46,796 nt of DNA from Rhodocyclaceae bacterium (GTDB taxonomy: Bacteria > Pseudomonadota > Gammaproteobacteria > Burkholderiales > Rhodocyclaceae). The notes below the pieces were generated by a model. The model was not told the origin of the DNA. It searched no databases and was given only the letters and a program-made list of their open reading frames with translations. Positions 17,336 to 25,831 of the stretch are shown here, piece after piece; the first letter of the stretch is position 1, and each line of letters opens with the position of its first letter. Where the stretch lies: NCBI GenBank assembly GCA_011391215.1, contig JAABQX010000012.1, positions 1 to 46,796 on the forward strand, given 5' to 3'. A program made the translations under genes and the position numbers.

Positions 17336-18535
17336 ATGCTCGCCAGCGACCTGCTCACCCTGTCCACGCGCGCCCTGACGGCGCATCGACTGCGCAGCTT
17401 CCTCACGCTGCTGGGCATTGCTGTCGGCATTGCTGCTGTGATCCTGCTCACCAGCATCGGCGAGGGCGTGCATCGCTTCGTGCTGAATGAGTTCACGCAA
17501 TTCGGCACCAATGTCATCGAGATCGCACCGGGCAAGACCAAGGCCAGCGGCGGGCCGGGCGGTCTGCAAACTACCGTGCGCCTGCTGACGCTCGATGACG
17601 CGCGCGCGCTGGAACGCGTGCCAGGCATCCGCGCGGTGACGCCGATCGTCTGGGGCAATTCGGAAGTGGGCGCGAACGGCCGCTTGCGCCGCACCACCGT
17701 GCAAGGCGTCGGCCCGGCGATGCGCGAGATCACCAAGATGACGCTGCAAAGCGGCAGCTTCCTGCCCGACGAAAGTTTCGAGCATGCTCGCCCGCTGGCG
17801 GTGCTCGGGCCGAAACTCAAGCAGGAACTGTTCGGCAGCGCCCCGGCCCTTGGCCAGCGCCTGCGCATCGGCGGCATGCAGTTCCGCATCGTCGGCGTAA
17901 TGGCGCCGAAGGGCCAGTTTCTTGGCATGGATCTCGACGACACGGTGTTCATCCCCACCGCGCGCGCACTGGAGCTTTATAACCGGGAGGGGTTAATGCG
18001 CATCAACCTCACCTACCGCGAAGGACTCACTTCAAGCGAAGTGGCCGCCGCCGTAAAGTCGGTGCTGGCGGGACGGCACGGCCGCGAGGATTTCACGCTG
18101 ACGACGCAGGAAGACATGCTGCGCACGCTGTCGAAAATCCTCAACGTGCTCACCGCCGCCGTCGGCGCACTCGGCGGCATCTCGCTGCTGGTCGGCGGCG
18201 TCGGCATTGTCACCATCATGACCATCGCCGTCACCGAGCGCACCAACGAGATCGGCCTGTTGAAAGCGCTGGGCGCGCGAGAGCGCACCATTCTTGGCAT
18301 CTTCCTCGGCGAAGCGGTGGCGCTCTCGGCGCTGGGCGGCATCTTCGGACTGGTACTCGGCATCGGCATCGCACAACTCGCGCACCTTGCCCTGCCCGCA
18401 CTGCCGGTACAGACGCCACTGAGCTTCGTCATCCTCGCCGAAGCGGTCGCCATCCTCATCGGCCTGGCCGCCGGCGTGCTGCCGGCGCGCAATGCCGCGC
18501 GGCTCGATCCGGTCGAGGCGTTAAGGGCGGAGTGA
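17336..18535 (+). CDS. MacB-like ABC exporter permease, second copy
   Basis: A 399-residue paralogue of the preceding permease with the same plan: helix 1 (about 19-42), periplasmic domain, and three C-terminal helices with ERTNEIGLLKALGARERTILGIFLGEAVALS and PARNAARLDPVEALRAE. It starts 3 bp after its neighbour. Codons 240-248 (KSVLAGRHG region) coincide with a 24-bp repeat copy having two mismatches, in a stretch that still looks natural for this family. Its stop overlaps the convergent VanZ-like gene by 15 bp. Confidence 0.92.
   Translation: MLASDLLTLSTRALTAHRLRSFLTLLGIAVGIAAVILLTSIGEGVHRFVLNEFTQFGTNVIEIAPGKTKASGGPGGLQTTVRLLTLDDARALERVPGIRAVTPIVWGNSEVGANGRLRRTTVQGVGPAMREITKMTLQSGSFLPDESFEHARPLAVLGPKLKQELFGSAPALGQRLRIGGMQFRIVGVMAPKGQFLGMDLDDTVFIPTARALELYNREGLMRINLTYREGLTSSEVAAAVKSVLAGRHGREDFTLTTQEDMLRTLSKILNVLTAAVGALGGISLLVGGVGIVTIMTIAVTERTNEIGLLKALGARERTILGIFLGEAVALSALGGIFGLVLGIGIAQLAHLALPALPVQTPLSFVILAEAVAILIGLAAGVLPARNAARLDPVEALRAE
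18054..18077 (-). repeat. 24-bp dispersed repeat, copy 5 (inside second permease)
   Basis: Two mismatches. It is antisense in the permease gene and read as KSVLAGR. Because the protein sequence fits the family here, descent from the repeat is less certain than for other copies, but 22 of 24 identical bases are hard to explain by chance. Confidence 0.6.
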
Positions 18536-18868
18536 GGTAAAGCGGCGCAGGGTCAAATCCAGCGCGTAGCCGGCCGTCACCCCGACTCCATCGGCGAGCC
18601 AGTCAGTCCATTCGGCAAGCCGGTAGGTAGTAAACGACTGGAGTAGCTCGATCAGGCCGCCGAAGAGCAGCAGCCCGGCAAAGAGTGCGCTACCGCGCTT
18701 GGGGTAGCCTTGCAGCCCGAGGACCGCGAGCGAGATGAAACCGATGAAATGGTTGCTTTTGTCCCAGCCGGTGGTCGGCAGTTCGGGCGCAGTCGGCGCC
18801 AGTGACAGCACCAGTACAGCGGCGACGCAGATCCAGAATACCCATTTCCAGAACGCGTTTGCCGTCAA
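18521..18868 (-). CDS. VanZ-like family membrane protein
   Basis: A 115-residue protein with about four hydrophobic segments. It has the VanZ-like signature: DKSNHFIGFISLAVLG, then GGLIELLQSF and EWTDWLADGVGVTAGY. Members of this family have no settled function outside teicoplanin resistance. Its ATG overlaps the polA stop by 4 bp and its 3' end overlaps the convergent permease gene. Confidence 0.85.
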   Translation of the reverse strand: MTANAFWKWVFWICVAAVLVLSLAPTAPELPTTGWDKSNHFIGFISLAVLGLQGYPKRGSALFAGLLLFGGLIELLQSFTTYRLAEWTDWLADGVGVTAGYALDLTLRRFTSLRP

Positions 18869-21591
18869 TGCGCCTCGTCCCAGTTGGCGCCCTCACCCAC
18901 TTCCGCGAGCAAAGGAACTGCGAGTTTCGCTACACCGGACATCAGCGACGGCAAAGCTTTTTTCATACGCTCAAGTTCGGCTTGCGGCACTTCGAGCACC
19001 AGTTCGTCATGCACCTGCATGATCAGGCGCGACTGCAGTTTTTCCGTATCGAGCCAGCCCTGCACGGCAATCATGGCGAGCTTGATGAGGTCGGCAGCCG
19101 TGCCTTGCATCGGCGCGTTGATCGCGGCACGCTCGGCACCCTGGCGACGGCCGGCGTTGCTTGACCTGATCTCGGGCAGCCAGAGGCGGCGGCCGAAAAC
19201 GGTTTCGACATAGCCACGCTCTTTTGCCGCGCTGCGCGTCTCTTCCATGTAGCGTGCGACGCCGGGATAGCGCGCGAAGTAGCGATCCATGTAAGTTTGT
19301 GCAGACGTTCGATCGACATCGATCTGCTTGGCGAGGCCGAAAGCGCTCATGCCATAGATCAGGCCAAAATTGATCGCCTTGGCGGCGCGGCGCTGTTCGT
19401 TGCTGACTTCCAGCGGCGTGATGCCGAAGACTTCGGCGGCGGTGGCGCGATGCACGTCCTCACCCCGCGCGAAGGCATCGAGCAGCCCGGCGTCGTTGGA
19501 GAGGTGCGCCATGATGCGCAACTCGATCTGCGAATAGTCGGCGCTAACGAGACGGCAGCCCGGTGGGGCGACGAAGGCGGCGCGGATACGACGACCTTCC
19601 GGCGTGCGGATGGGGATGTTCTGCAAGTTCGGGTCGCTCGATGCCAGTCGGCCGGTCACGGCGACGGCCTGCGAGTAACTGGTATGCACGCGGCCGGTGG
19701 CGGGGTTCACCATCTTCGGCAGCTTGTCGGTGTAGGTACCCTTGAGCTTGGCGAGCGTGCGGTGTTCGAGCAAACACTTGGGCAGGGGATAATCTTCGGC
19801 CAGCCTGGCCAGGACTTCCTCGTCGGTCGACGGGGTGCCCGATGGCGTCTTCTTTACGACTGGCAGCCCTTGCTGCGTGAAAAGAATGTCGGCGAGTTGC
19901 TTGGGCGAGTTGAGGTTGAAGGGCTGACCCGCCAGCGCGTGCGCCGCCGTTTCGATTTCCATGAGCCGGCGGCCAAGCACATCGCTTTGCTGCGCCAGCA
20001 CCGCCCTGTCGATGAGGACACCGGTGCGCTCCATGCGGTAGAGGATTTCCGCCACCGGCAGCTCGATGTCGCGGTAGAGGGACGCGAGTCGGGCATCTTC
20101 CCGGAGTCGCGGCGCCAGTGTTTGATGCACACGCAAGGTGACGTCGGCATCCTCGGCAGCATAGGTGGCGGCGTGCTCGACATCTACCTGGGCGAAAGAA
20201 ATGCGGTTCGCGCCCTTGCCGGTGACGTCGTCGTAACTGATCGTCTTCAGCCCGAGGTGACGTGTGGCGAGCGAACCCAGGTCGTGCGGCTGATCGGATT
20301 CCAGTACGTAGGATTGCAGCAGCGTATCGTCGACGATGCCGGCCAGTGCAACGCCATGATTGGCGAAGACGTGGCGGTCATACTTGAGGTGCTGGCCGAC
20401 CTTTTTGTGCGTTGCCGACTCGAGCCAGGGTTTGAGTCGGGCGAGGGTGGCGTCGAGCGGCAGTTGTGACGGCGCACCGGCGTAGTTGTGCGCCAGCGGC
20501 AGGTAGGCAGCCTGTCCAGATTCGATGCAAAAGGAAAGGCCGACGAGTTGGGCCTGCAGTGGATCGAGGGCGGTGGTTTCGGTGTCGAGAGAAACGAGTT
20601 CGGCGGCAGTGAGGCGCGCCAGCCATTCGGCAAGCTGCACTTCGGTCAGGAGGCACGCGTAGCCGGAACGATCCGGCTCGGCCAGTTCTGGCTGAAAAGT
20701 CGGCGCTGGCGGGACGGCGCCTTTTGCTGGCTTTGCAGGGCGTGCTTCGGGAGCTTCGCCATACAGTTCGCGCAGCCAGGTCTTGAATTCAAGATCGGCA
20801 TACAGCGCGGCGAGCGCTTCCTTATCCGGCGCTTGCGGCTTCAATTCGGTGGCCGGCAGCTCCAGGTCGCAGGCGACAGTGACGAGCTTGCGGCCCAGCG
20901 GCAGGAAGTCGAGATGCTTGCGCAGGTTCTCGCCGACGACCCCGCCGATCTCGCCCGCATGCGCGACCACGCCATCCAGCGAGCCGTATTGCGCCAGCCA
21001 TTTGACAGCGGTCTTGGGACCGACCTTGGCGACGCCGGGCACGTTGTCCACCGTGTCACCAACCAGCGCAAGGTAGTCGACAATGCGCTCGGGCGGCACG
21101 CCGAACTTGGCGCTCACACCCGCCACGTCAAGCACCTCGTTGCTCATGGTATTGACCAGTGTGACATGCCGGTTCACCAGCTGGGCGAGATCCTTGTCAC
21201 CGGTCGAAATCACGCAATCCTCGCCGCGTCCCGCCGCCCGCGTGGCGAGCGTGCCGATCACGTCGTCGGCCTCGACGCCTTCGATGCACAACAGTGGCCA
21301 GCCAAGCGCATGGATGCAGGCATGCAGCGGCTCGATCTGGGCGATGAGGTCGTCCGGCATCGGCGGCCGGTGTGCCTTGTAATCGGGAAACCATTCATCG
21401 CGGAAGGTCTTGCCCTTGGCGTCGAAAACGATGGCGCGTTTTTCGGCAGCGGGGTAATCTGTGGCGAGTCGCCGCAGCATGCTGAGCACCCCGTAAACCG
21501 CGCCGGTCGGTGCATTGACGCGGTTTCTCAGGTCGGGCAGGGCATGAAAAGCGCGATAAAGGTATGACGAACCATCGACAAGCAAGAGCAT
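18865..21591 (-). CDS. polA: DNA polymerase I
   Basis: A 908-residue PolI with all three domains. The 5' nuclease starts LLLVDGSSYLYRAFHALPDL and includes VEADDVIGTLA and GDKDLAQLV. The proofreading exonuclease is probably active, with LVSLDTETTALD, KYDRHVF and YAAEDADVTLRVH. The polymerase domain has DYSQIELRIMAHLS, RRAAKAINFGLIYGMS and MQVHDELVLEVP. The ATG at 21591 fits the family start, although the frame is open for 60 more codons and no ribosome-binding site is visible. Only 10 bp separate it from the divergent LOG gene start. Residues 292-299 (AVPPAPTF), in the linker after the 5' nuclease, come from a perfect repeat copy. Confidence 0.97.
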   Translation of the reverse strand: MLLLVDGSSYLYRAFHALPDLRNRVNAPTGAVYGVLSMLRRLATDYPAAEKRAIVFDAKGKTFRDEWFPDYKAHRPPMPDDLIAQIEPLHACIHALGWPLLCIEGVEADDVIGTLATRAAGRGEDCVISTGDKDLAQLVNRHVTLVNTMSNEVLDVAGVSAKFGVPPERIVDYLALVGDTVDNVPGVAKVGPKTAVKWLAQYGSLDGVVAHAGEIGGVVGENLRKHLDFLPLGRKLVTVACDLELPATELKPQAPDKEALAALYADLEFKTWLRELYGEAPEARPAKPAKGAVPPAPTFQPELAEPDRSGYACLLTEVQLAEWLARLTAAELVSLDTETTALDPLQAQLVGLSFCIESGQAAYLPLAHNYAGAPSQLPLDATLARLKPWLESATHKKVGQHLKYDRHVFANHGVALAGIVDDTLLQSYVLESDQPHDLGSLATRHLGLKTISYDDVTGKGANRISFAQVDVEHAATYAAEDADVTLRVHQTLAPRLREDARLASLYRDIELPVAEILYRMERTGVLIDRAVLAQQSDVLGRRLMEIETAAHALAGQPFNLNSPKQLADILFTQQGLPVVKKTPSGTPSTDEEVLARLAEDYPLPKCLLEHRTLAKLKGTYTDKLPKMVNPATGRVHTSYSQAVAVTGRLASSDPNLQNIPIRTPEGRRIRAAFVAPPGCRLVSADYSQIELRIMAHLSNDAGLLDAFARGEDVHRATAAEVFGITPLEVSNEQRRAAKAINFGLIYGMSAFGLAKQIDVDRTSAQTYMDRYFARYPGVARYMEETRSAAKERGYVETVFGRRLWLPEIRSSNAGRRQGAERAAINAPMQGTAADLIKLAMIAVQGWLDTEKLQSRLIMQVHDELVLEVPQAELERMKKALPSLMSGVAKLAVPLLAEVGEGANWDEAH
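20695..20718 (-). repeat. 24-bp dispersed repeat, copy 6 (inside polA)
   Basis: A perfect match. It is in the sense orientation in polA, encoding AVPPAPTF at residues 292-299 in the Pro/Ala-rich linker between the 5' nuclease and the proofreading domain. Confidence 0.95.
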
Positions 21592-21601
21592 GGGAGATTG
21601 A

Positions 21602-22330
21602 ATGAGCGCGAAGGACAAACTGCCGAAGATTGCCGATCCCCGACTGGCGGCGCCGGCCTCCACGGCGCGGGAGGCGTGGCGGGTGTTCGGCATTATGTCA
21701 GAGTTCGTCGGGGCGACCGAACGACTGGCGGGGGTACGCCCGGCGGTATCGATCTTCGGCAGCGCCCGCATCCAGCCCGAATCGCCTTACTATCTGCTCA
21801 CCGAACGCATTGCTCGCCTGCTCTCGGATGCCGGGTTTTCGGTGATCTCGGGCGGTGGCCCTGGGGTAATGGAGGCAGCCAACAAGGGCGCCTTCTTCGG
21901 CAAAAGCCCGAGCATCGGCCTCAACATCCAGTTGGCCATGGAGCAACAGGAAAATCCCTACCAGGACATCTCGCAGAGCTTCCGCCACTTCTTCGCGCGC
22001 AAATACATGTTCGTGCGCTTCGCCGCCGCCTATGTGGTGATGCCGGGTGGTTTCGGCACGCTCGACGAGCTGCTGGAAGCGCTGACGCTAATCCAGACCG
22101 GCAAGACGCCGCTCATGCCGCTCATTCTGGTCGGCGACGGCTTCTGGAACGGACTGCTCGACTGGTTCCGCGACCGGCTGGTGACGGAAGGCATGATCAA
22201 CCCCGAAGATGTCGGCCTGATCCAGATCATCGACGAGCCGGAAGCCATCGTTGCGGCAATTTTCAAACACTATGAGTCGCGCGGCTTCGACCATCTGCCG
22301 GCGGAACACGATTTGCTGCTCAATTTGTAG
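21602..22330 (+). CDS. LOG-family nucleotide phosphoribohydrolase-like protein
   Basis: A 242-residue Rossmann-fold protein of the LOG family (TIGR00730), often misnamed lysine decarboxylase. Known members release the base from cytokinin-type nucleoside 5'-monophosphates; the bacterial housekeeping role is not settled. It shows VSIFGSARIQPESPYY, VISGGGPGVMEAANKGAF, the catalytic PGGFGTLDELLEALTLIQTGK motif and an extended C-terminal helix. GGGAG at 21592-21596 is a good ribosome-binding site. It is divergent from polA and followed by the DUF2782 gene after 9 bp. Confidence 0.92.
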   Translation: MSAKDKLPKIADPRLAAPASTAREAWRVFGIMSEFVGATERLAGVRPAVSIFGSARIQPESPYYLLTERIARLLSDAGFSVISGGGPGVMEAANKGAFFGKSPSIGLNIQLAMEQQENPYQDISQSFRHFFARKYMFVRFAAAYVVMPGGFGTLDELLEALTLIQTGKTPLMPLILVGDGFWNGLLDWFRDRLVTEGMINPEDVGLIQIIDEPEAIVAAIFKHYESRGFDHLPAEHDLLLNL

Positions 22331-22339
22331 ATAGAATCC

Positions 22340-22723
22340 ATGACATCTACAACGAGTACCCGCCCCATGCGCCTCCACGCCTACCGCACCCTGCTTGCAC
22401 TGCTCTTCAGCGCGATCGTTCTGCCCGCTGCCGCGCAGACGCGCCCAGCCAATCTGCAACCGGTCCCCGAACCGCCGCCCCCACCGCCTGGCATGGTGGA
22501 TGATGCCAGCCTCGAACCGCAGGTAACCATCAAGAAGCGCGGCGAAGACAAGGTCGAGGAATACCGTATGAACGGCAAGCTCTACATGATCAAGGTGACG
22601 CCGCCAAACGGCACTTCCTATTATCTCGTCGATCCCAAGGGTGACGGCGGGTTCGTGAGGGAGGATACCGGCAGCGGCGACAGGCCCTTGTCCGTGCCGA
22701 TGTGGGTCATCCACACGTTCTGA
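22340..22723 (+). CDS. Exported DUF2782 protein
   Basis: A 127-residue secreted or periplasmic protein. It has a signal peptide (about 10-32, ending VLPAAAQ), a proline run (PEPPPPPPGM) and the DUF2782 core VTIKKRGEDKVEEYRMNGKLYMIKVTPPNGTSYYLVD. A second ATG at 22367 (MRLHAYRT) would give a shorter and more typical signal peptide and may be the real start. In betaproteobacteria this small gene is usually found next to polA, as here. Function unknown. Confidence 0.88.
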   Translation: MTSTTSTRPMRLHAYRTLLALLFSAIVLPAAAQTRPANLQPVPEPPPPPPGMVDDASLEPQVTIKKRGEDKVEEYRMNGKLYMIKVTPPNGTSYYLVDPKGDGGFVREDTGSGDRPLSVPMWVIHTF

Positions 22724-22747
22724 CCCGCACTTTCTAACCCTGAAACG

Positions 22748-23641
22748 ATGCAAGCGCACAGTTTGCCCGCGGAGCGGGGAACCTACTGGCTGCTTGAAGG
22801 CTTCCGGCTGTTCCGTCGCAACCCGCCGTTCATCACCGCACTGACGCTCTTGTACCTGCTGCTGGTGCAAGGCATCGCCCTGCTGCTGCCGGGCATCGGC
22901 CCCATCCTGCTGCCCCTGATCCTGCCGGCCCTGACACTCATCGTCGCCAACGGTTGCCGGCTGGTCGATGAAGGTCAAAAACCGGGCAAGGAAAACCTGT
23001 TGCGCGGTCTCGCCGGCAAGGATGGCAACGGCCCGGCCATGTTGCGCCTCGGTGGGCTGCAACTTGCTGGCGCGGTCATCCTGGTGATCCTCAGTACCGC
23101 CCTCGGCGATGGCACCGATCCGTTTGCCGACGCCGCAGAGGCCACTCCGCCAGCGGTTGTCGGAATGGAAAGCCCTCTTCCCGGCAGCGCGGGCTCCGAC
23201 AGCCCTCCCGCCAGCGAGGCTCCCCCGACCAATTCGACCAATCCTGCAGGCGCGGCGGCAGACCCGCCGGAAGCCGCCATATTGGGTGCCCTGCTGCGCC
23301 TGATGTTGATGGCCGCGCCCCTGATCATCGCCTTCTGGTTCGCCCCGTTTCTCGTCGGCTGGGATCGCATCGGCCCCCTGCAATCGCTGTTTTTCAGTAT
23401 CGTCGCCTCGTGGCGCAACTGGCGGGCGCTGGGTATGTTCACCCTCGGCGCAGTGCTGATTGCGGGCGTCGTGCCAGGACTGATTCTCATCGTCATCAGC
23501 CAGATCGCCGGCCTGGCCCTTTCGGTTGCCCTGATCGCCATGCGTATGGTGCTCATTTTCCTTGTCGCGCCGGTCCTCACTGCCAGCATCTACGTCAGCT
23601 ACCGGGACATTTTTCATCCCACCGTGGATGAAAATGCCTGA
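22748..23641 (+). CDS. BPSS1780-type integral membrane protein
   Basis: A 297-residue membrane protein with about six helices in two groups. The first group is around 35-75 and 100-120, and the second is from about 180 to the end. They are separated by a flexible, Pro/Ser/Ala-rich segment (about 130-175). The N terminus GTYWLLEGFRLFRRNPP and the block FAPFLVGWDRIGPLQSLFFS match a betaproteobacterial family called BPSS1780-like. Function unknown. It overlaps nadD by 8 bp. Confidence 0.8.
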   Translation: MQAHSLPAERGTYWLLEGFRLFRRNPPFITALTLLYLLLVQGIALLLPGIGPILLPLILPALTLIVANGCRLVDEGQKPGKENLLRGLAGKDGNGPAMLRLGGLQLAGAVILVILSTALGDGTDPFADAAEATPPAVVGMESPLPGSAGSDSPPASEAPPTNSTNPAGAAADPPEAAILGALLRLMLMAAPLIIAFWFAPFLVGWDRIGPLQSLFFSIVASWRNWRALGMFTLGAVLIAGVVPGLILIVISQIAGLALSVALIAMRMVLIFLVAPVLTASIYVSYRDIFHPTVDENA

Positions 23642-24284
23642 GCCGTCGGCACTCGGCATCCTCGGTGGCACCTTCGATCCAGTTCATAACGCCCACCTCG
23701 CCCTGGCGCGCGTCGCTCTGGCCAAGCTCGGGTTGGCGCAAGTCTTGTGGATTCCCGCCGGCCAACCGCCCCACCGCAGCCCGCCGCTGGCCGCACCGGC
23801 GCACCGGGTGGCAATGGTGTCCGCGGCCATTGCCGGGGAACCACGTTTTCTCCTCGATGCCAGCGAGGTCGCCAGCACTGCGGCCAGTTACACGGTACAT
23901 ACACTTGAACGCCTGCGTCGCGAATTTCCATCGCGTCCGCTGGTCTTGCTAATGGGCGCGGATGCTTTTCGCGGCTTGCCGGCCTGGTATCACTGGCAGG
24001 AAATATTTGACCTCGCCCATATCGCGGTGGCCACGCGCCCCGGCTTTGCACTCGACAGTTTCGACGGCCCCCTGGCCAGCGAATACGCTTCCCGCCGTAC
24101 CGCCAGCGCCGACTTTTCAAGCCCGGCCGGCCGGATCGTCACCTTCGAACTGATTGCCGGCACTGTTTCCGCCACCGAAGTGCGCGGCCTCATTGCCACC
24201 GGCGCGCCCCGGGAAAAGCTGACCGGATTGGTGCCAACGCCAGTTCTCGACTATATTCATCAACATTCCCTTTATCTGAACTGA
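23634..24284 (+). CDS. nadD: Nicotinate-nucleotide adenylyltransferase
   Basis: NadD adenylylates nicotinate mononucleotide in NAD synthesis. The 216-residue protein has the nucleotidyltransferase motif [34 protein letters not shown], and the C-terminal [10 protein letters not shown] in place of the usual SST-x-R. The ATG at 23634 is preferred over one two codons upstream. A repeat copy at 24094-24117 is read in a third frame, as RTASADF (about residues 155-161), in the variable segment before the last strand. The next gene, rsfS, starts 3 bp after the stop, a standard nadD-rsfS-rlmH arrangement. Confidence 0.95.
   Translation: MPEPSALGILGGTFDPVHNAHLALARVALAKLGLAQVLWIPAGQPPHRSPPLAAPAHRVAMVSAAIAGEPRFLLDASEVASTAASYTVHTLERLRREFPSRPLVLLMGADAFRGLPAWYHWQEIFDLAHIAVATRPGFALDSFDGPLASEYASRRTASADFSSPAGRIVTFELIAGTVSATEVRGLIATGAPREKLTGLVPTPVLDYIHQHSLYLN
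24094..24117 (+). repeat. 24-bp dispersed repeat, copy 7 (inside nadD)
   Basis: One mismatch. Sense orientation in nadD, but read in a different frame from the polA, phr and rlpA copies, giving RTASADF. Confidence 0.9.
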
Positions 24285-24287
24285 TCC

Positions 24288-24662
24288 ATGGACATCCGCA
24301 AACTGCAAAAAATCGCCGTCAACGCCCTCGAAGACATCAAGGGCAAGGACATCGAAATCATCGACACCCGCAAGCTCACCTCGCTGTTCGACAAGATCAT
24401 CATCGCCAGCGGCGACTCGAACCGGCAAACCAAGGCGCTCGCCCGCAACGTGCACGACAAGGTCAAGGAAGCCGGCGGCGACGTGCTCGGCATGGAGGGG
24501 GAGGATGTCGGCGAATGGGTACTGGTCGACCTGGGCGACATCGTCGTGCATATCATGCAGCCGAACATTCGCCTCCATTACGACTTGACATCGCTCTGGA
24601 AGACCACGCCCAAGCGGGCCGCCGCTGCAGCGGAAAAGAAAGCCGCAGAACCGTACGAGTGA
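24288..24662 (+). CDS. rsfS: Ribosomal silencing factor RsfS
   Basis: RsfS binds ribosomal protein L14 and blocks subunit joining when nutrients are scarce. The 124-residue protein starts near [43 protein letters not shown] and has [18 protein letters not shown] and YDLTSLW. A short Ala/Lys-rich tail follows the conserved domain. Its stop overlaps the rlmH GTG start by 4 bp. Confidence 0.96.
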   Translation: MDIRKLQKIAVNALEDIKGKDIEIIDTRKLTSLFDKIIIASGDSNRQTKALARNVHDKVKEAGGDVLGMEGEDVGEWVLVDLGDIVVHIMQPNIRLHYDLTSLWKTTPKRAAAAAEKKAAEPYE

Positions 24663-25129
24663 AGCTTATGGTCGTGGCCGTCGGCACCCGCCTGCCGGAC
24701 TGGATGAACAGCGGGTTCGCCGAATACGCGAAACGCCTGCCGCGCGAACTGCCGATGGAACTTGTCGAGATCAAGCCCGAGCCACGCACCACAGGCAAAC
24801 CGGTCGAAGCGATGATGGCGGCCGAAGCCAAACGCATCGAAGCCGCGCTGCCCGCCCGCTGCCGCCGCATTGTGCTGGACGAACACGGCGCAGCGCTCGA
24901 TACTCAAGCACTGGCCAAGCGCCTGTCAGCCTGGCAGGGTGAGGGCGACGATATCGCTTTCCTGATTGGTGGCCCCGATGGGCTCGATCCGGCACTCAAG
25001 CAAGGCGCCCATGAGCGTCTGCGTCTCTCATCCCTCACCTTGCCACACGGTCTCGCCCGCGTCGTGCTGGCCGAAGCGCTGTATCGCGCTTATAGTTTGC
25101 AAATTGGTCATCCTTACCATCGGGACTGA
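24659..25129 (+). CDS. rlmH: 23S rRNA pseudouridine-1915 N3-methyltransferase
   Basis: RlmH is a SPOUT methyltransferase acting on 23S rRNA helix 69. The 156-residue protein has [14 protein letters not shown] and the closing knot [29 protein letters not shown]. The GTG at 24659 gives [15 protein letters not shown], which matches the family N terminus and its usual length of about 155. It overlaps rsfS by GTGA, so translation is probably coupled. maf follows after 5 bp. Confidence 0.95.
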   Translation: MKLMVVAVGTRLPDWMNSGFAEYAKRLPRELPMELVEIKPEPRTTGKPVEAMMAAEAKRIEAALPARCRRIVLDEHGAALDTQALAKRLSAWQGEGDDIAFLIGGPDGLDPALKQGAHERLRLSSLTLPHGLARVVLAEALYRAYSLQIGHPYHRD

Positions 25130-25134
25130 AGACT

Positions 25135-25764
25135 ATGTCAACGCTCGAACCCCGCATCTACCTCGCCTCGCAAAGCCCGCGCCGGCGTGAACTGCTCACC
25201 CAGATCGGCGTGCGCTTCGATCTGCTGCTGTTCCGCAGCGGCACGCGTGCCGACCCGGCAACCGGCGAAGATCCGCTGCCCGGCGAAGCGCCGGATGTCT
25301 ATGCGCTACGCGTCGCCACCGCCAAGGCGCGCCACGGCGCCGGTCTGCTGCAGGTGCGGCGGCTGCCCGCCCGGCCGGTGCTGGCGGCTGATACGACACT
25401 GGATGTCGGTGGCGAAATCATCGGCAAACCACGCGACGATGCTGATGCTGCCGCCATCCTGGCCCGCCTGGCCGGCCGCACCCACCGCGTACTAACTACC
25501 GTCGTCATCGCCCAGGGTCAGAACGAAAGGATTCGCCTCGAACAGCGCTTGTCGGTCAGCGACGTGCGCTTTCGCGCCCTGACCACCGACGAGATACAGC
25601 GCTACGTCGCCAGCGGCGAGCCGCACGACAAGGCCGGTGCCTACGGCATCCAGGGCCGCGCCGCGATGTTCGTCGAGGAGATCCGCGGCAGCCATTCCGG
25701 CATCGTCGGCCTCCCCCTTTGTGAAACAGCCTTGTTGCTGCGCGATTTTGGCTATCCCGTGTAA
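25135..25764 (+). CDS. maf: Maf family nucleotide pyrophosphatase
   Basis: Maf proteins hydrolyse modified or canonical nucleoside triphosphates such as dTTP and UTP. The 209-residue protein has IYLASQSPRRRELLTQIG, VLAADTTLDVGGEIIGKPRD, and YVASGEPHDKAGAYGIQGRAAMFVEEIRGSHSGIVGLPLCET, matching the YhdE-like dTTP/UTP group. It precedes rng, a conserved pairing. The gap to rng is 67 bp and contains a perfect repeat copy. Confidence 0.93.
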   Translation: MSTLEPRIYLASQSPRRRELLTQIGVRFDLLLFRSGTRADPATGEDPLPGEAPDVYALRVATAKARHGAGLLQVRRLPARPVLAADTTLDVGGEIIGKPRDDADAAAILARLAGRTHRVLTTVVIAQGQNERIRLEQRLSVSDVRFRALTTDEIQRYVASGEPHDKAGAYGIQGRAAMFVEEIRGSHSGIVGLPLCETALLLRDFGYPV

Positions 25765-25801
25765 AGTCGCCAACCTTGCCAACACGGCGGACGCGACGTC
25801 A

Positions 25802-25825
25802 GCCGTCCCGCCAGCGCCGACTTTT
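25802..25825 (+). repeat. 24-bp dispersed repeat, copy 8 (rng leader)
   Basis: A perfect match. It ends 6 bp before the rng ATG and so occupies the place where a ribosome-binding site would be expected; no AG-rich element is left in front of the start. Confidence 0.95.
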
Positions 25826-25831
25826 ACCCCC

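Noticed and set aside
16109-17785. 558-codon antisense frame across the first MacB-like permease
   Set aside because: Low-complexity His/Asp/Gln-rich translation, no family match; shadow of the permease genes.
23205-23228. Segment with TCCCGCCAGCG in the BPSS1780-like gene
   Set aside because: Matches only the central 11 bases; both ends differ, so it is not counted as a copy.
22088-23671. 527-codon antisense frame across the LOG, DUF2782 and BPSS1780-like genes
   Set aside because: Covers three real genes on the other strand and shows no family features.
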